DNA of 64,000 bases from Roseiarcus sp963776665 (GTDB lineage: Bacteria > Pseudomonadota > Alphaproteobacteria > Rhizobiales > Beijerinckiaceae), in assembly GCA_963776665.1 (NCBI GenBank), contig CAVZNQ010000033.1, positions 1 through 64,000 of the forward strand. Reading direction: 5' to 3'. Below are positions 8,803-17,773 of the stretch, in pieces. Under the pieces are notes generated by a model. It was not told where the DNA came from. It made no database searches and saw only the letters and a list, made by a program, of their open reading frames with translations. A program made the translations under genes and the position numbers. Within the stretch, counting starts at the first letter, position 1. Every line of letters starts with the position of its first letter.

Positions 8803-9831
8803 CTACTCGAACGCGAAGATACGCTTCCAGTCGTTCTTCATGCTGACCACGATCCAGCCGTCCTTCATCGCCTGATCGTAGAGCTCCTGGGGAAACGTGC
8901 CGACCTTCGAGTCCGGCAGGCCCTGCGCCGGCCCGTAGGCATATTCGCGCGCGCCGTCGTCGTGGAGGACGATCATCGACAGCCGCGCGCCCTCTCCGGC
9001 CTTGGTGTATTCGAGCATTTCGCGGTCGCCGGTCGAGTTGCCGAACGCAAGGCTCGGCCTGCGGCCGATCACCAGATGGATGCCTTCCGGTTTCCCCGCG
9101 TGGTCGTCGTTGAGGAGAAGCTTGGGCTCGCGCATGAGGACGGTCTTGCCGTCCGCGCCCCGGTCGAAGCTCAGCCCGAACATCGTTCCCACCACCTGCT
9201 CGGGCGGAATCCCATAGACGGGCTCGGCGTAGGCGCGGACGAAATCCTGGCCGCCGCCGGTGACGATGAACGTCCGGTAGCCGTTGGCGCGCAGATATTT
9301 GAGCAGCTCGATCTGCGGCTGATAGACGAGCTCGGTGAACGGCCGCTTCCAGCGCGGATCGCGCGCCTGCCTGATCCAGGCGGCGACCTCGTCGCGGTAC
9401 TTGTCCACATCCATGCCGGTCAGCGTGGCGCCGATGACGGAAAGAAGCTGCTCGTCCGAGAGATGCGCGATCGCCGCGCGGTCGCCCGAAAGAATGACCT
9501 TGAACGCCTCCTCGTTGGCGAGCTCTGGCCTCTCTTTCACGACCTGCGGCACGCGGCTGAAGGCGAAGACGATCTGCGTGTAGATCGGCTGCTCGACCCA
9601 GAGGGTGCCATCCTGGTCGAAGGTCGCGATGCGCTCCGCGGGCGCGACGAACTCGGGACTTGCGGCGTCGGTCGTGGCATGGACGAACTTGACGATCGCC
9701 TGCTTGGCCGGGCCGTCGTTCCAGGAGGGCAGGGGGTCGTTGTCCGCCGCGACGGGCGTGGCGAGGCTCAGGCTGACGGCGGACCCAAGGACGAGCGCGG
9801 CGAATTGGCGCCGGTTAGGCTCCGTGATCAT
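8803..9831 (-). CDS. Exported HAD-family hydrolase (acid phosphatase-like)
   Basis: 342 aa. An N-terminal signal (NRRQFAALVLGSAVSLSLATPVAA) suggests export, perhaps by Tat. HAD motif I is TFDQDGTLW (nucleophile Asp72, acid/base Asp74), motif II is FIVTGGG, and motif IV-like is SLAFGNSTGDREML. The family are Mg-dependent phosphatases or phosphotransferases; the substrate is unknown. The gene directly to the right (9938-10897) is a paralogue with the same blocks (LPSWNDG, TFDxDGTL, RRPxLAFGNSxGD) but no signal peptide, implying duplication and relocation of one product to the periplasm. Confidence 0.87.
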   Translation of the reverse strand: MITEPNRRQFAALVLGSAVSLSLATPVAADNDPLPSWNDGPAKQAIVKFVHATTDAASPEFVAPAERIATFDQDGTLWVEQPIYTQIVFAFSRVPQVVKERPELANEEAFKVILSGDRAAIAHLSDEQLLSVIGATLTGMDVDKYRDEVAAWIRQARDPRWKRPFTELVYQPQIELLKYLRANGYRTFIVTGGGQDFVRAYAEPVYGIPPEQVVGTMFGLSFDRGADGKTVLMREPKLLLNDDHAGKPEGIHLVIGRRPSLAFGNSTGDREMLEYTKAGEGARLSMIVLHDDGAREYAYGPAQGLPDSKVGTFPQELYDQAMKDGWIVVSMKNDWKRIFAFE

Positions 9832-9937
9832 ATCCCCCTCGATTTGCAGGCCGCGGCCATCGGCCGCCGAGAGACGGGCCTCCTTTCGGACTCCAAAGCT
9901 CTATTTTCTGCACGGACGTTGGGCTTGAGCGGCGCCA

Positions 9938-10897
9938 TCAAAAAACAACCTTCCAATCCCGCTTCATGCTCACCACCGTGATGCCGTAGTCCTGAGCTTT
10001 GTCGAGCGCCTCAGACAACGGGCTCAGTCGGAATTCACGGTCGTAGGCTGACTCCCGCTCCGCATCATCATGGTGGAGAAGCAACGCGAGTCGGGCCCCC
10101 GGGCCGGACTTCGCGTAGCGCATCATAGGGAGATCGCCGTCGGAATTGCCAAACGCCAACAAAGGCCTGCGCCCGATATGCAGGCCGATGCTCAAGGCCT
10201 TCGCTTCGCGATCGTTAAAGAGGTTGAGTTCGGAGAGCTTCGAGAGCGAAACCCGCTCGCCTCCCCCATCGTAGCGCAGTTTCACGCTCGAGCCGATCAC
10301 CTGCTCTCGCGGGATGCCGTACGCTTCGTCCACAAATGCGCGCATGAAGTCGGCTCCGCCCGCCGAGACGACGTAGGTCTTGAAGCCGTTGCCACGCAAA
10401 TACGCGAGCAGCTCGAGCTGCGGCCGATACACGCATTGCTTGAACAGCCGGCCGATTTTGGGATGCTTGGCCGTCGCGAGCCATCCGCGCGCGACTTCGA
10501 TGAACTCCTCGTCAGTGATTCCCGCGTGGGTGGCGAACGCCAGTTCGTAGAGCGCCTGTTTGCCGAGGCCAAAGAGGGTATTGTAGTCGTGTTCGAGCAC
10601 TGCCTTGAACGGTTGCCGCTCAGCCAGCGCCGGGTCCCTGGCCGCCAACTCTTTCACCCGGCCAAAGGCGAAAAAGAACTGGGTCTGAAGCGGCTGCTCG
10701 CAGCAGAGCGTGCCGTCGTTGTCGAACGTGGCGACACGCTCGCCTGGCGGCACGAATTCCCTGCCCCCTTGCGTTGTGACACGCGCGACAAAGTCGAGGA
10801 TCGCGGCCTTCGGCGCGCCGTCGTTCCATGAGGGAAGCGCCGGATCATTTGGCATTGACGCTCCCAGAAGGAAGCCCAAGTCTCCAGACAAACTCAT
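9938..10897 (-). CDS. HAD-family hydrolase, cytoplasmic paralogue
   Basis: About 319 aa from the ATG at 10897; an internal ATG at 10855 (MPNDPALPSWNDG) is an equally good start. Motif I is TFDNDGTLCCEQP, motif II is YVVSAGG, and the acidic motif is RRPLLAFGNSDGDLPMM. It parallels the exported copy to the left along its whole length but has no export signal. Function is inferred as a phosphatase of unknown substrate. The ATG is preceded by the interrupted palindrome TTGACACTGAGTCAA (10901-10915). Confidence 0.85.
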   Translation of the reverse strand: MSLSGDLGFLLGASMPNDPALPSWNDGAPKAAILDFVARVTTQGGREFVPPGERVATFDNDGTLCCEQPLQTQFFFAFGRVKELAARDPALAERQPFKAVLEHDYNTLFGLGKQALYELAFATHAGITDEEFIEVARGWLATAKHPKIGRLFKQCVYRPQLELLAYLRGNGFKTYVVSAGGADFMRAFVDEAYGIPREQVIGSSVKLRYDGGGERVSLSKLSELNLFNDREAKALSIGLHIGRRPLLAFGNSDGDLPMMRYAKSGPGARLALLLHHDDAERESAYDREFRLSPLSEALDKAQDYGITVVSMKRDWKVVF

Positions 10898-10900
10898 GAT

Positions 10901-10915
10901 TTGACACTGAGTCAA
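10901..10915. promoter_or_regulatory. Interrupted palindrome between divergent genes
   Basis: TTGAC-ACTGA-GTCAA lies in the 72-bp gap between the HAD gene (minus) and the 2H-like gene (plus). Either a shared operator or a -35 element is possible; nothing else supports either reading. Confidence 0.3.
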
Positions 10916-10969
10916 TAGGAGCAGTAGAGCGGCGCCCGGAAGTCAACGCGCCTACAAGAAGAGGCACAC

Positions 10970-11692
10970 ATGCTTGAGCATCTGGGAGCGTTCGCCGGCA
11001 TTGGGCTTGGGCTCGGATTGGCGATGGCGCTCGTTCCGGGCGCTGCCGCCCAACAAAACCCGGTGACCGCAATCGACATCGCGCTCGAACCCGACGCGAC
11101 GATGATCGAGCATGCGATGGCCGCGAATGCGCGTCTGCTGAAGTCCTTTCCGAAGGGCTTTTCCCTGGATGCGACGCACCACCCGCACATCTCCATGCTT
11201 CAGCAGTTTGTCCGCACGGACGACCTCGACAAGGTGTATGCCGCGGCGCAAGCCGTCTTTGACAAAGAGAAGCCCAAGTCGTGGACGCTGAAGGCGTTCA
11301 AATATTACTATATCCCCGCGCCGCCGATCGGCCTCGCGGGGATCGTCGTCGAACCAACGGACGATCTGCATCGGCTGCAAGACGAACTCATCAAAGCTGT
11401 CGAGCCCTATACGGTGAAGACCGGAACCGCGGCGGCTTGCTACAGCGACGACGGCGGACGCGACATCCAGCCATTTCTCATCGGCTACGTCGAGAATTTC
11501 GTGAGAGACGCGGCGGGCAAGCGTTTCAATCCCCATGTGACGATCGGCGTTGGCATGGAAAAATACCTGAACGAAATGCTGGCGGAGCCTTTCCCGTCGT
11601 TCACGTTCTCGCCGGCGGGTGCATCGGTCTACCAGCTCGGATCCTTCGGCACGGCCCGGAAGGAGCTCAAGGCGCTGACGCTCGCGCCCTAG
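10970..11692 (+). CDS. Exported 2H phosphoesterase-like protein
   Basis: 240 aa. An N-terminal hydrophobic segment ends at PGAAAQQ, a Sec-type signal. The mature protein carries two His-x-Ser/Thr motifs with the spacing of the 2H (2'-5' RNA ligase/cyclic phosphodiesterase) fold: HPHIS (His73, Ser75) and NPHVTIG (His189, Thr191). These would form a symmetric active site. Known 2H enzymes act on cyclic phosphates or RNA in the cytoplasm, so an exported member is unusual and its substrate is unknown. It is divergent from the HAD gene. Confidence 0.78.
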   Translation: MLEHLGAFAGIGLGLGLAMALVPGAAAQQNPVTAIDIALEPDATMIEHAMAANARLLKSFPKGFSLDATHHPHISMLQQFVRTDDLDKVYAAAQAVFDKEKPKSWTLKAFKYYYIPAPPIGLAGIVVEPTDDLHRLQDELIKAVEPYTVKTGTAAACYSDDGGRDIQPFLIGYVENFVRDAAGKRFNPHVTIGVGMEKYLNEMLAEPFPSFTFSPAGASVYQLGSFGTARKELKALTLAP

Positions 11693-11753
11693 GAAATGCG
11701 CGTTATCAAACTTTCGCTGCGCAGTTTTTTGACCGTCGCTGACCCCGCGCCTG

Positions 11754-12749
11754 CTACTCAGCGATTCGCAGGAGCTGCTTGCCCTCGTTCTTGCCCTCGA
11801 ACAGCCGTCTCAGCGTCGCCGGCGCGTTCTCGAGGCCGTGCTGCACATCGACCCGATGCTTGAGCTTGCCCTCCTTGATCCAGCCCGCGAGCGCCCCGAT
11901 CGCCTCCTTGGCGCGCGGCAAGTAGTCGGAGACGAGGAAGCCCTCCATCCGACCGCGCCTCGAGACGAGGTTGAGGTAGTTCCGTGGCCCCGGCGGCGGT
12001 TCGGCGACGTCGTAGGATGAGATGCCGCCGCACAGCACGATCCGGCCGCGCAGCGCAAGCCGCGCAAGCGCGGCGTCCAGGATCGGGCCGCCGACATTGT
12101 CGAAGAAGATGTCGATGCCTTTCGGGCAAAGCTCCTTGAGCCGCGCCTTCACGTTGTCGGCCTTGTAGTCGATCGCCGCGTCCAGCCCGAGCTCCTGCGT
12201 GAGCCAGCGGCACTTCTCGGCGCCGCCCGCAATCCCGATGACGCGGCAGCCTTTGATCTTCGCGATCTGCCCGACGATCGAGCCGGTGGCGCCCGCGGCG
12301 CCGGATACGACGACAGTTTCGCCCTCTTTCGGACGGCCGACGTCCATGAGGCCGAAATAGGCGGTGATCCCTATCATCCCAAGCACGCCCATCGCGAGTT
12401 CGATCGGCGCGCCCGGAGGCAGCTTGGTCAGCGCGGCGGGCTTCAACGCCGTATAGTCCTGCCAGCCGAGGAGACCGAGCACGATTTCGCCAGGTTTCAA
12501 GTCCGGACTGTTCGACGTTTCGACGCGACCCGCGCCGAAAGAGCGCACGACCTCGCCTATCTTGACCGCCGGCAGATAGGTGTCCCCGGCGATCCAGGCG
12601 CGCTGGGTCGGGTCGCAAGAGAGCATGACGACCTTGACGAGCGCCTCGCCATCGCCGGGCGCGGGCGCCTCGGTCTCGACGAGGGAGAAATCGCTGTCCT
12701 TGAGCTCTCCTTCGGGACGGCGCGCAAGCAGCCACTGGCGGTTCTTCAT
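11754..12749 (-). CDS. NADP-dependent MDR-family oxidoreductase
   Basis: 331 aa from the ATG at 12749, where the family N-terminus NRQWLLARRPEG begins. It is a zinc-independent medium-chain dehydrogenase/reductase of the curcumin/prostaglandin reductase type: GEVVRSFGAGRVETSNSP, then the Rossmann core ETVVVSGAAGATGSIVGQIAKIKGCRVIGIAGG, and IDIFFDNVGGPILDAAL. Members reduce the double bond of alpha,beta-unsaturated ketones or aldehydes using NADPH, often in detoxification. It stands alone. Confidence 0.92.
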   Translation of the reverse strand: MKNRQWLLARRPEGELKDSDFSLVETEAPAPGDGEALVKVVMLSCDPTQRAWIAGDTYLPAVKIGEVVRSFGAGRVETSNSPDLKPGEIVLGLLGWQDYTALKPAALTKLPPGAPIELAMGVLGMIGITAYFGLMDVGRPKEGETVVVSGAAGATGSIVGQIAKIKGCRVIGIAGGAEKCRWLTQELGLDAAIDYKADNVKARLKELCPKGIDIFFDNVGGPILDAALARLALRGRIVLCGGISSYDVAEPPPGPRNYLNLVSRRGRMEGFLVSDYLPRAKEAIGALAGWIKEGKLKHRVDVQHGLENAPATLRRLFEGKNEGKQLLRIAE

Positions 12750-12813
12750 CTCAGCGTTTTCCGATCGTTTGTGCCGCGTCTCATAGCACGAGCCGGGCCT
12801 CGAGGGGGATCCG

Positions 12814-13350
12814 CTAGTTCGGAGCCTGGACCGCATCGCAGCGGAACCCGAGCCGCGCCGACTTCGACGATTTGCCGGCGCGGGCCTCGACGAGAAGCGG
12901 CATGCAGGTCGCCCCTTCGAGGAAGACAACCTTGTGACTGACCCCGGCGGCGCCGAAGTCGGAGTCGGCGAACGCCTTGTGGGTCACGATCCGCTAGCCG
13001 GCGAGACTCGTCTGCGTGATGTCCACAGTCGCAAGGGCGTTTTTCGACGGCCCGCTCTTCTGTCCTTCCGATGCGGCCTTATCCCGCTGGAAAACAAGGT
13101 CGACCATAAGCCCGGTCGCGGTGTCGCCGCCCCTCGGCGCGTTGACCAGTGTCGCTGCGCCGACGAGGTCGTTGGACAGCCGGTCGGCCCGTTCGAGGAA
13201 GACGAAGGCCTTGATGTCGACGATCCTGAGATCGTCGGCCGATGCGCTTCCGGTCGACGCCGCGAACAGACCGGCGACAGCGGCGAGGCGAAGACGCCGC
13301 ATCCGTTGTCGCCGGCCGCCCGCCGGGCGGCCCCCCAGCCCCCGGGTCAT
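12814..13350 (-). pseudogene. Small exported protein interrupted by an in-frame amber stop
   Basis: Reading starts at 13350, where ATG overlaps the aquaporin stop (ATGA), or at the better signal-peptide start 13302 (RRLRLAAVAGLFAASTGSASA). The mature part runs DDLRIVDIKAFVFLERADRLSNDL... to a TAG at 12994-12996. The same frame continues without interruption for about 60 codons (THKAFADSDFGAAG, GKSSKSARLGFRCDAVQ) to a second TAG at 12814. The continuation looks protein-like and codes in the same style, so the first stop is probably a nonsense mutation or base-call error. The two stops share the context GATCCGCTAG. Function is unknown. Confidence 0.55.
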
Positions 13351-14061
13351 GCCTTCTCTTCCGCCTTGTCGAAGAGGCTGCCTTTCCGGAACAGGAACCC
13401 TGCGGCGCCGGCGCCGATGAGCGGGGCGATGATGAACAGCCATAGCCTGGCGACGGCTTCCGGCTTCGAGGCGATTCCGACCAGCGCCGGGCCAATCGAG
13501 CGCGCCGGATTGACCGAGGTGCCGGTGATGTTGATGCCGACGAGGTGGATCACGACCAGCGTCAGCCCGATAGCGAGGCCGGCGAAGCCGGTCGGCGCGA
13601 ACGGATGGGTGACGCCGAGAATGCACACCAGGAACAGGAACGTCGCCACCACTTCGAACACGAAAGCGGAGACGACGCTGTACTCGCCGAGATAGCCCGC
13701 GCCCCAGCCGTTCTGGCCGAGCCCGCCGTTCCACCCTTGAGCCTTGCCGGACAGGATCAGATAGAGAACGACCGCGCCGACGATCGCGCCCAGAACCTGG
13801 GCGACCCAGTAGCCCAGCATGTCGGGCAGACTCATGCGGCCCGGCGACATAGACGCCGAAGCTCACCGCCGGATTGACGTGGCAGCCGGAGATCGGCCCG
13901 ATGCCATAGGCCATGGCGACAATGGCGAAGCCGAACGCGCTCGCGATTCCCAAGAGGTCGATCGCCCCTGGCCCCGATCCCATGCTCCCGACCACCGCCG
14001 CCCCGCAGCCGAAAAACACCAGCGCAAAGGTTCCAATAAACTCAGCCGCCTGCTTGTTCAT
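13347..14061 (-). pseudogene. aqpZ: Aquaporin (MIP family, AqpZ-like), frameshifted
   Basis: It encodes a six-helix water channel. The N-terminal frame gives NKQAAEFIGTFALVFFGCG and the first NPA box (CHVNPAVSFGVYVAG). The remainder, in another frame, gives SLPDMLGYWVAQVLGAIVGA and the second NPA box (GTSVNPARSIGPAL). The switch lies at the CCC run 13840-13842, where removing one base restores VYVAGRMSLPDM. Total length is 715 bp (3n+1), consistent with one inserted base. An assembly or sequencing error is as likely as true inactivation. The downstream small exported protein overlaps its stop codon. Confidence 0.85.
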
Positions 14062-14308
14062 GCCCGCTTCCCTCCCTTGGATTGGGCCCGCCCGCGGGGC
14101 CCGAATAGGCTTCAGTTGAATTCACTTTCTCCGCGCTCGCCGCGCTCAAGTTCTGTGCGAACGTCTCCAGTTCCGCCGCGACCGACGCCCAGAAGGCAAA
14201 TCGCCTTCGCGAGCGCGCCCGGCGCGCCTCGCGCAGCTCCCGCTGCGCGGCTTTCGCCGCTCCCGCTGCTCCCCGCTCGCGATGGAGGCGAAAGGCCGTT
14301 GCTTGCAT
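14042..14308 (-). CDS. Possible small helical protein
   Basis: 88 aa in the gap upstream of the aquaporin gene, whose first 20 bp it overlaps on the same strand. The N-terminal half is Arg/Ala-rich and helical (REARRARSRRRFAFWASVAAELETFAQNL), a style seen in small conserved Rhizobiales proteins; the C-terminal part is low-complexity. No family is recognised, and it could be a chance open frame in GC-rich DNA. Confidence 0.35.
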   Translation of the reverse strand: MQATAFRLHRERGAAGAAKAAQRELREARRARSRRRFAFWASVAAELETFAQNLSAASAEKVNSTEAYSGPAGGPNPREGSGHEQAGG

Positions 14309-14329
14309 GGGCGTCAACTCGCCGGGCCG

Positions 14330-15445
14330 TCACGGTTGCGGGGTTACGTCGTCGATATCCTGCGTCTTGGCGCGGTCGAGCGGGATGTATTTGATCTCCT
14401 TGAACGAGCCAAAGTCGATCCTGCTCAGATCGACCTTGCGCACCCGGCGATTGTGCTGGGTGTGATAATAGAAGATCCTGTCCTTGGTGTCGGAGGCGCT
14501 CGTCCAGATCGTCGAGCTTCGCATCCCCTTCGTCTTGTCTTCTTCGCCCGTGCCCTCGGAGGCGCCAAGCGGCACGTTGAAATTGTCGAGGATGCGGAAG
14601 ACTTCGTAGATCGTCTCGTCGCCGGTAGGCGTCGGCCGCGCCGTCTGCGAGAACGCCACCGCTCGGATGAAGCGGGAGGGCGGCGTGAAGTCGCCGGGCA
14701 GACCGATCATGCCGCTGCCGCCGCCAAGCGGCTTGAAGTTCAGATCCTCGATCTTCTTGCCCGGGAGCGCCACCGGCGACAGATTGATGTAGTTGCGCAG
14801 GTTGGTCATATGCCAATCGTAGGTCGGCGCGTTGGTGATGACGCCGAGCGGCGCGTCGAACGTTCTCACCTCGCCCATCGAATACTCGATCACGATCGCC
14901 TTTCCGCTGGGCTCGGTGACGATGAAATGCACCGGCGGCGCGAAGCCCAGCGCAGGCTCGATCACGGATACGACTCGAACGTGTTTGATCGCTTCGCGGA
15001 CCTCGTCGACGGTCGAAAAGTTGGTGAGCAGATACTGGCCGAGATCGGTCGCCGACATCGATTCCGCCGCCTGCGCCGGATCGTAGGCCTCATAGTCGGC
15101 GTAGCCCGGGTGATAGAAGAGTCCGACGTCGAGACCCTTCTCGTTCATGCCCTCGACAATCATGTCTTTGCCGACGGCGTCGATTCCGACCGCCCCATAT
15201 TTGGCGGTCCATGCGATGCCGGGTTTTCCGTCCGACATGTGGGTCGTGTAGGCGTGGCCGCGCGGCACGACCTCGAGCCGCGACATGAGATCGAACGATC
15301 CCCATTCGAGGGTGCGCCCGAAGACCACGGACCCGTCGCCGGCCTTGAGGGTGACGCCGGTGCAGGCCGAAGCGGCCCAGGCGGTTGCGAGAACGAGCGC
15401 GCCAGCGCTGACGGCGGCGATACGCTTTGTGAGGGAGAATTTCAT
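14330..15445 (-). CDS. Exported Ntn hydrolase, choloylglycine hydrolase/penicillin V acylase family
   Basis: 371 aa from the ATG at 15445. The signal peptide ends ATAWAASA and leaves Cys28 as the mature N-terminus (CTGVTLKAGDGSVVFGRTLEWG), as required for the N-terminal nucleophile of this family. Further matches are Asp/Asn-bearing segments such as GMNEKGLDVGLFYHPGYADY and VITNAPTYDWHMTNLRNYINL. Members cleave linear amides such as bile salts, penicillin V or acyl-homoserine lactones. In a soil or water alphaproteobacterium, quorum-signal or amide hydrolysis in the periplasm is the more likely role (inference). Monocistronic. Confidence 0.9.
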   Translation of the reverse strand: MKFSLTKRIAAVSAGALVLATAWAASACTGVTLKAGDGSVVFGRTLEWGSFDLMSRLEVVPRGHAYTTHMSDGKPGIAWTAKYGAVGIDAVGKDMIVEGMNEKGLDVGLFYHPGYADYEAYDPAQAAESMSATDLGQYLLTNFSTVDEVREAIKHVRVVSVIEPALGFAPPVHFIVTEPSGKAIVIEYSMGEVRTFDAPLGVITNAPTYDWHMTNLRNYINLSPVALPGKKIEDLNFKPLGGGSGMIGLPGDFTPPSRFIRAVAFSQTARPTPTGDETIYEVFRILDNFNVPLGASEGTGEEDKTKGMRSSTIWTSASDTKDRIFYYHTQHNRRVRKVDLSRIDFGSFKEIKYIPLDRAKTQDIDDVTPQP

Positions 15446-15697
15446 GAGGCTCATCCTGGCTAAGGTGAAGACGATTACTTCGGAGACACGAACGTCACGA
15501 CCTCGGGCGCCCGCGTTCGGACTCGTCGCGAAGTGACGGAGACCGCCTTGAGTCTCCCGCCCGCCTATTCGCTCCGGACTGGCCTCCATCGTCTCCGATC
15601 GCGTTCGGAGCAATACTCGACCAGGGGGAGCGCAAGTGCTGCGGTCTTGAGCGTTCAAGAGCGTGTCCATTGCCTTAGACCGTGAGCTTCGGCGTCG

Positions 15698-16015
15698 TCA
15701 GCGCGGCTCAGTCGCCGAACAATCGACATAGTACCGTTTTGGGGCGGGCCATGAGGCGCTCGAGGCCTTGGACTTGTCTGCTTCATATGGACCAAACTCG
15801 AGCGCGACACCCTGGCCGTACGCGTTGCACAAGGCGTTCGCGACCGTCACGCCGCAGTTGCTGCTGGCGTCGAGACACTCCTCGACGCCATAACCCGTCG
15901 CGGGAACGACGAAGGTGCGGGATTCTTGCGCTTGACCTTCGCTCATGCCGGCGACGCCGAGCGATATTCCAAAGAGCGTAGGCAGCCGAATTCGCCGAAG
16001 TACTGAACAAGACAT
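15698..16015 (-). CDS. Small exported Cys-containing protein, unknown function
   Basis: 105 aa. N-terminal hydrophobic stretch (LPTLFGISLGVAGMSEGQAQ) looks like a signal peptide. The mature part has four Cys (ECLDASSNCG, NALCNAYG, YYVDCSA), compatible with two disulfides in the periplasm. No family is recognised. It follows the sulfatase gene on the same strand with a 38-bp gap and may be co-transcribed with it. Confidence 0.55.
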   Translation of the reverse strand: MSCSVLRRIRLPTLFGISLGVAGMSEGQAQESRTFVVPATGYGVEECLDASSNCGVTVANALCNAYGQGVALEFGPYEADKSKASSASWPAPKRYYVDCSATEPR

Positions 16016-16053
16016 CTCGATCCTACAGGCTAGCCGAGCGGCTCGCGTCTTGG

Positions 16054-17655
16054 TCAGTTGCTGCTGTGCTGGGCGTTCAGGAGCTTGTCCAGGGCGTCGC
16101 CGACCGAGAAGCTGCCCGGCTTCTGGCGCGGCGGGAAATCCTTGAACGTCTGCAGTTCGCGCCCCACGATCGCCTGCGCCGGCGCCATCACGAACATGCG
16201 CTCCACGTACCACTTCTCGTACTCGCCGGATTCGAGCATCGCTTTCTCGAACGGATCGGTGCGAAGATTGACAAGAAGGGGCGCGCGCAGCGGCGTCAAC
16301 GGCTGCTGCCAGACCTTAAGGCCTTCGTGCTGCTGTTCGAGGAATACGACCTTCCATTGATCGTAGCGCAGGCCGGCGAGGTCGCCGTCGTCGGTCCAGT
16401 AGAAGAACTCCTTGCGCTTGGTCGGTCCGCCGGCGAGGAGATCGTGCTGGTCGTAACCGTCAAGATGGACCTTGAAGGTCTTGCCGGCGGCGTCATAACC
16501 GTCGAGCAGCTTCTGCGTGATGTTCGGCTCGCCGCATGCGGCTGTGAGAGTCGGGACCCAATCCTCGGAAGAAAAGATGCCGTTGATCTCGGTGTGCGGC
16601 TTCGTCACGCCGGGCCAGCGCACCATCGCGGGCGCGCGATAGCCGCCTTCCCAGTTGCTGTTCTTCTCGCTGCGGAACGGCGTCGTGCCGCCGTCGGGCC
16701 AGGAGAACGATTCGGCGCCGTTGTCGGTGGTGTAGATGACGATCGTGTTGTCGGCGATGCCGAGATCGTCGAGCTTCTTCAGAAGCTGCCCGACCATGCC
16801 GTCGTGCTCGACCATGCCGTCGGCTTCCACCCCCAGTCCGGTCTTGCCCACCGAGTTCGGGCTTCAGATGGGTGAAGATGTGCATCCGGGTCGAATTGAA
16901 CCAGACGAAGAACGGCTTCTTGTCCTTGTTGGCGCGGTCGATGAAGTCGAGCGAAGCGTCGAGGAACTCCCCGTCCACGGTCTCCATCCGCTTCTTGGTG
17001 ATCGGGCCGGTGTCCTCGCACTTCTGCTTGCCCCACGGCCCGAAGCGCGGGTCGTCGCCGGGGGTCTCGGTCGCGGTCGCCACGCATTTGAGCACGCCGC
17101 GCGGGCCGAAATTCTTGGCGAAGTTCGGATACTCAGACGCCTTCGGATAGTCCGGGTTTTCGGGCTCTTCCTCGGCGTTGAGGTGATAGAGGTTGCCGAA
17201 GAACTCGTCGAAGCCGTGCACGGTCGGCAGGAATTCGTTGCGGTCGCCGAGGTGGTTCTTGCCGAACTGGCCGGTCACGTAGCCCTGGGGCTTGAGCAAT
17301 TCGGCGAGCGTCGGGTCCTTGTCCGAGAGGCCCTCCTTCGCCGACGGCAGCCCGACCTTGAGCAGGCCGGTGCGGATCGGGCTCTGGCCAGTGATGAAGG
17401 CGGCGCGGCCGGCGGTGCAGGACTGCTGGGCGTAATAGTCGGTGAAGATGCGCGCCTTCGTTGGCGATCCGGTCGATGTTGGGCGTGCGATAGCCCATCA
17501 TGCCGCGGTTGTAGGCGCTGATGTTCCAGTAGCCGATGTCGTCGCCCATGATGACGAGGATGTTCGGCTTCTGGGCCTGCGCCTCGCGCCGCGCCGACCA
17601 GCGCCAGCGTCGCCAGGGCCGAAGCCGCAAGGCAATTTTTCAAGCTGAATGTCAT
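16054..17655 (-). pseudogene. Arylsulfatase (alkaline phosphatase superfamily), three frame breaks
   Basis: Reading starts at ATG 17655 with a signal-like N-terminus (FSLKNCLAASALATLALVG). The sulfatase body is spread over three frames: KPNILVIMGDDIGYWN (metal-binding Asp pair), then the modification site SCTAGRAAFITGQ and GKNHLGDRNEFLPTVHGFDEFFG, then GKTGLGVEADGMVEHDGMVG and IYTTDNGAE. Breaks lie near 17590-17610, 17448-17456 and 16846-16856. The net length is exactly 3n (1602 bp), as expected if the errors cancel. Cys at the formylglycine position is followed by TAGR rather than the classical xPxR. Active sulfatases release sulfate from esters. A LysR gene is divergent. Confidence 0.82.
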
Positions 17656-17718
17656 TTTGCTCCCCGCCGATGTCCCATTCGACCGGCGGGCTGCTATACG
17701 AAATGAAATGGCGCGTCC

Positions 17719-17736
17719 AATACCATTTGTGGTATT
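17719..17736. promoter_or_regulatory. Operator-like palindrome between sulfatase and LysR genes
   Basis: AATACCA-TTTG-TGGTATT is a perfect 7-bp inverted repeat, fitting the interrupted palindromes bound by LysR-type regulators. A further half-site AATACC follows at 17741. Its position argues that the LysR gene starts downstream of it (17774) rather than at the ATG at 17708. Confidence 0.6.
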
Positions 17737-17773
17737 AGACAATACCCCAGCATTATCGCAGCGTGAGAATCGA

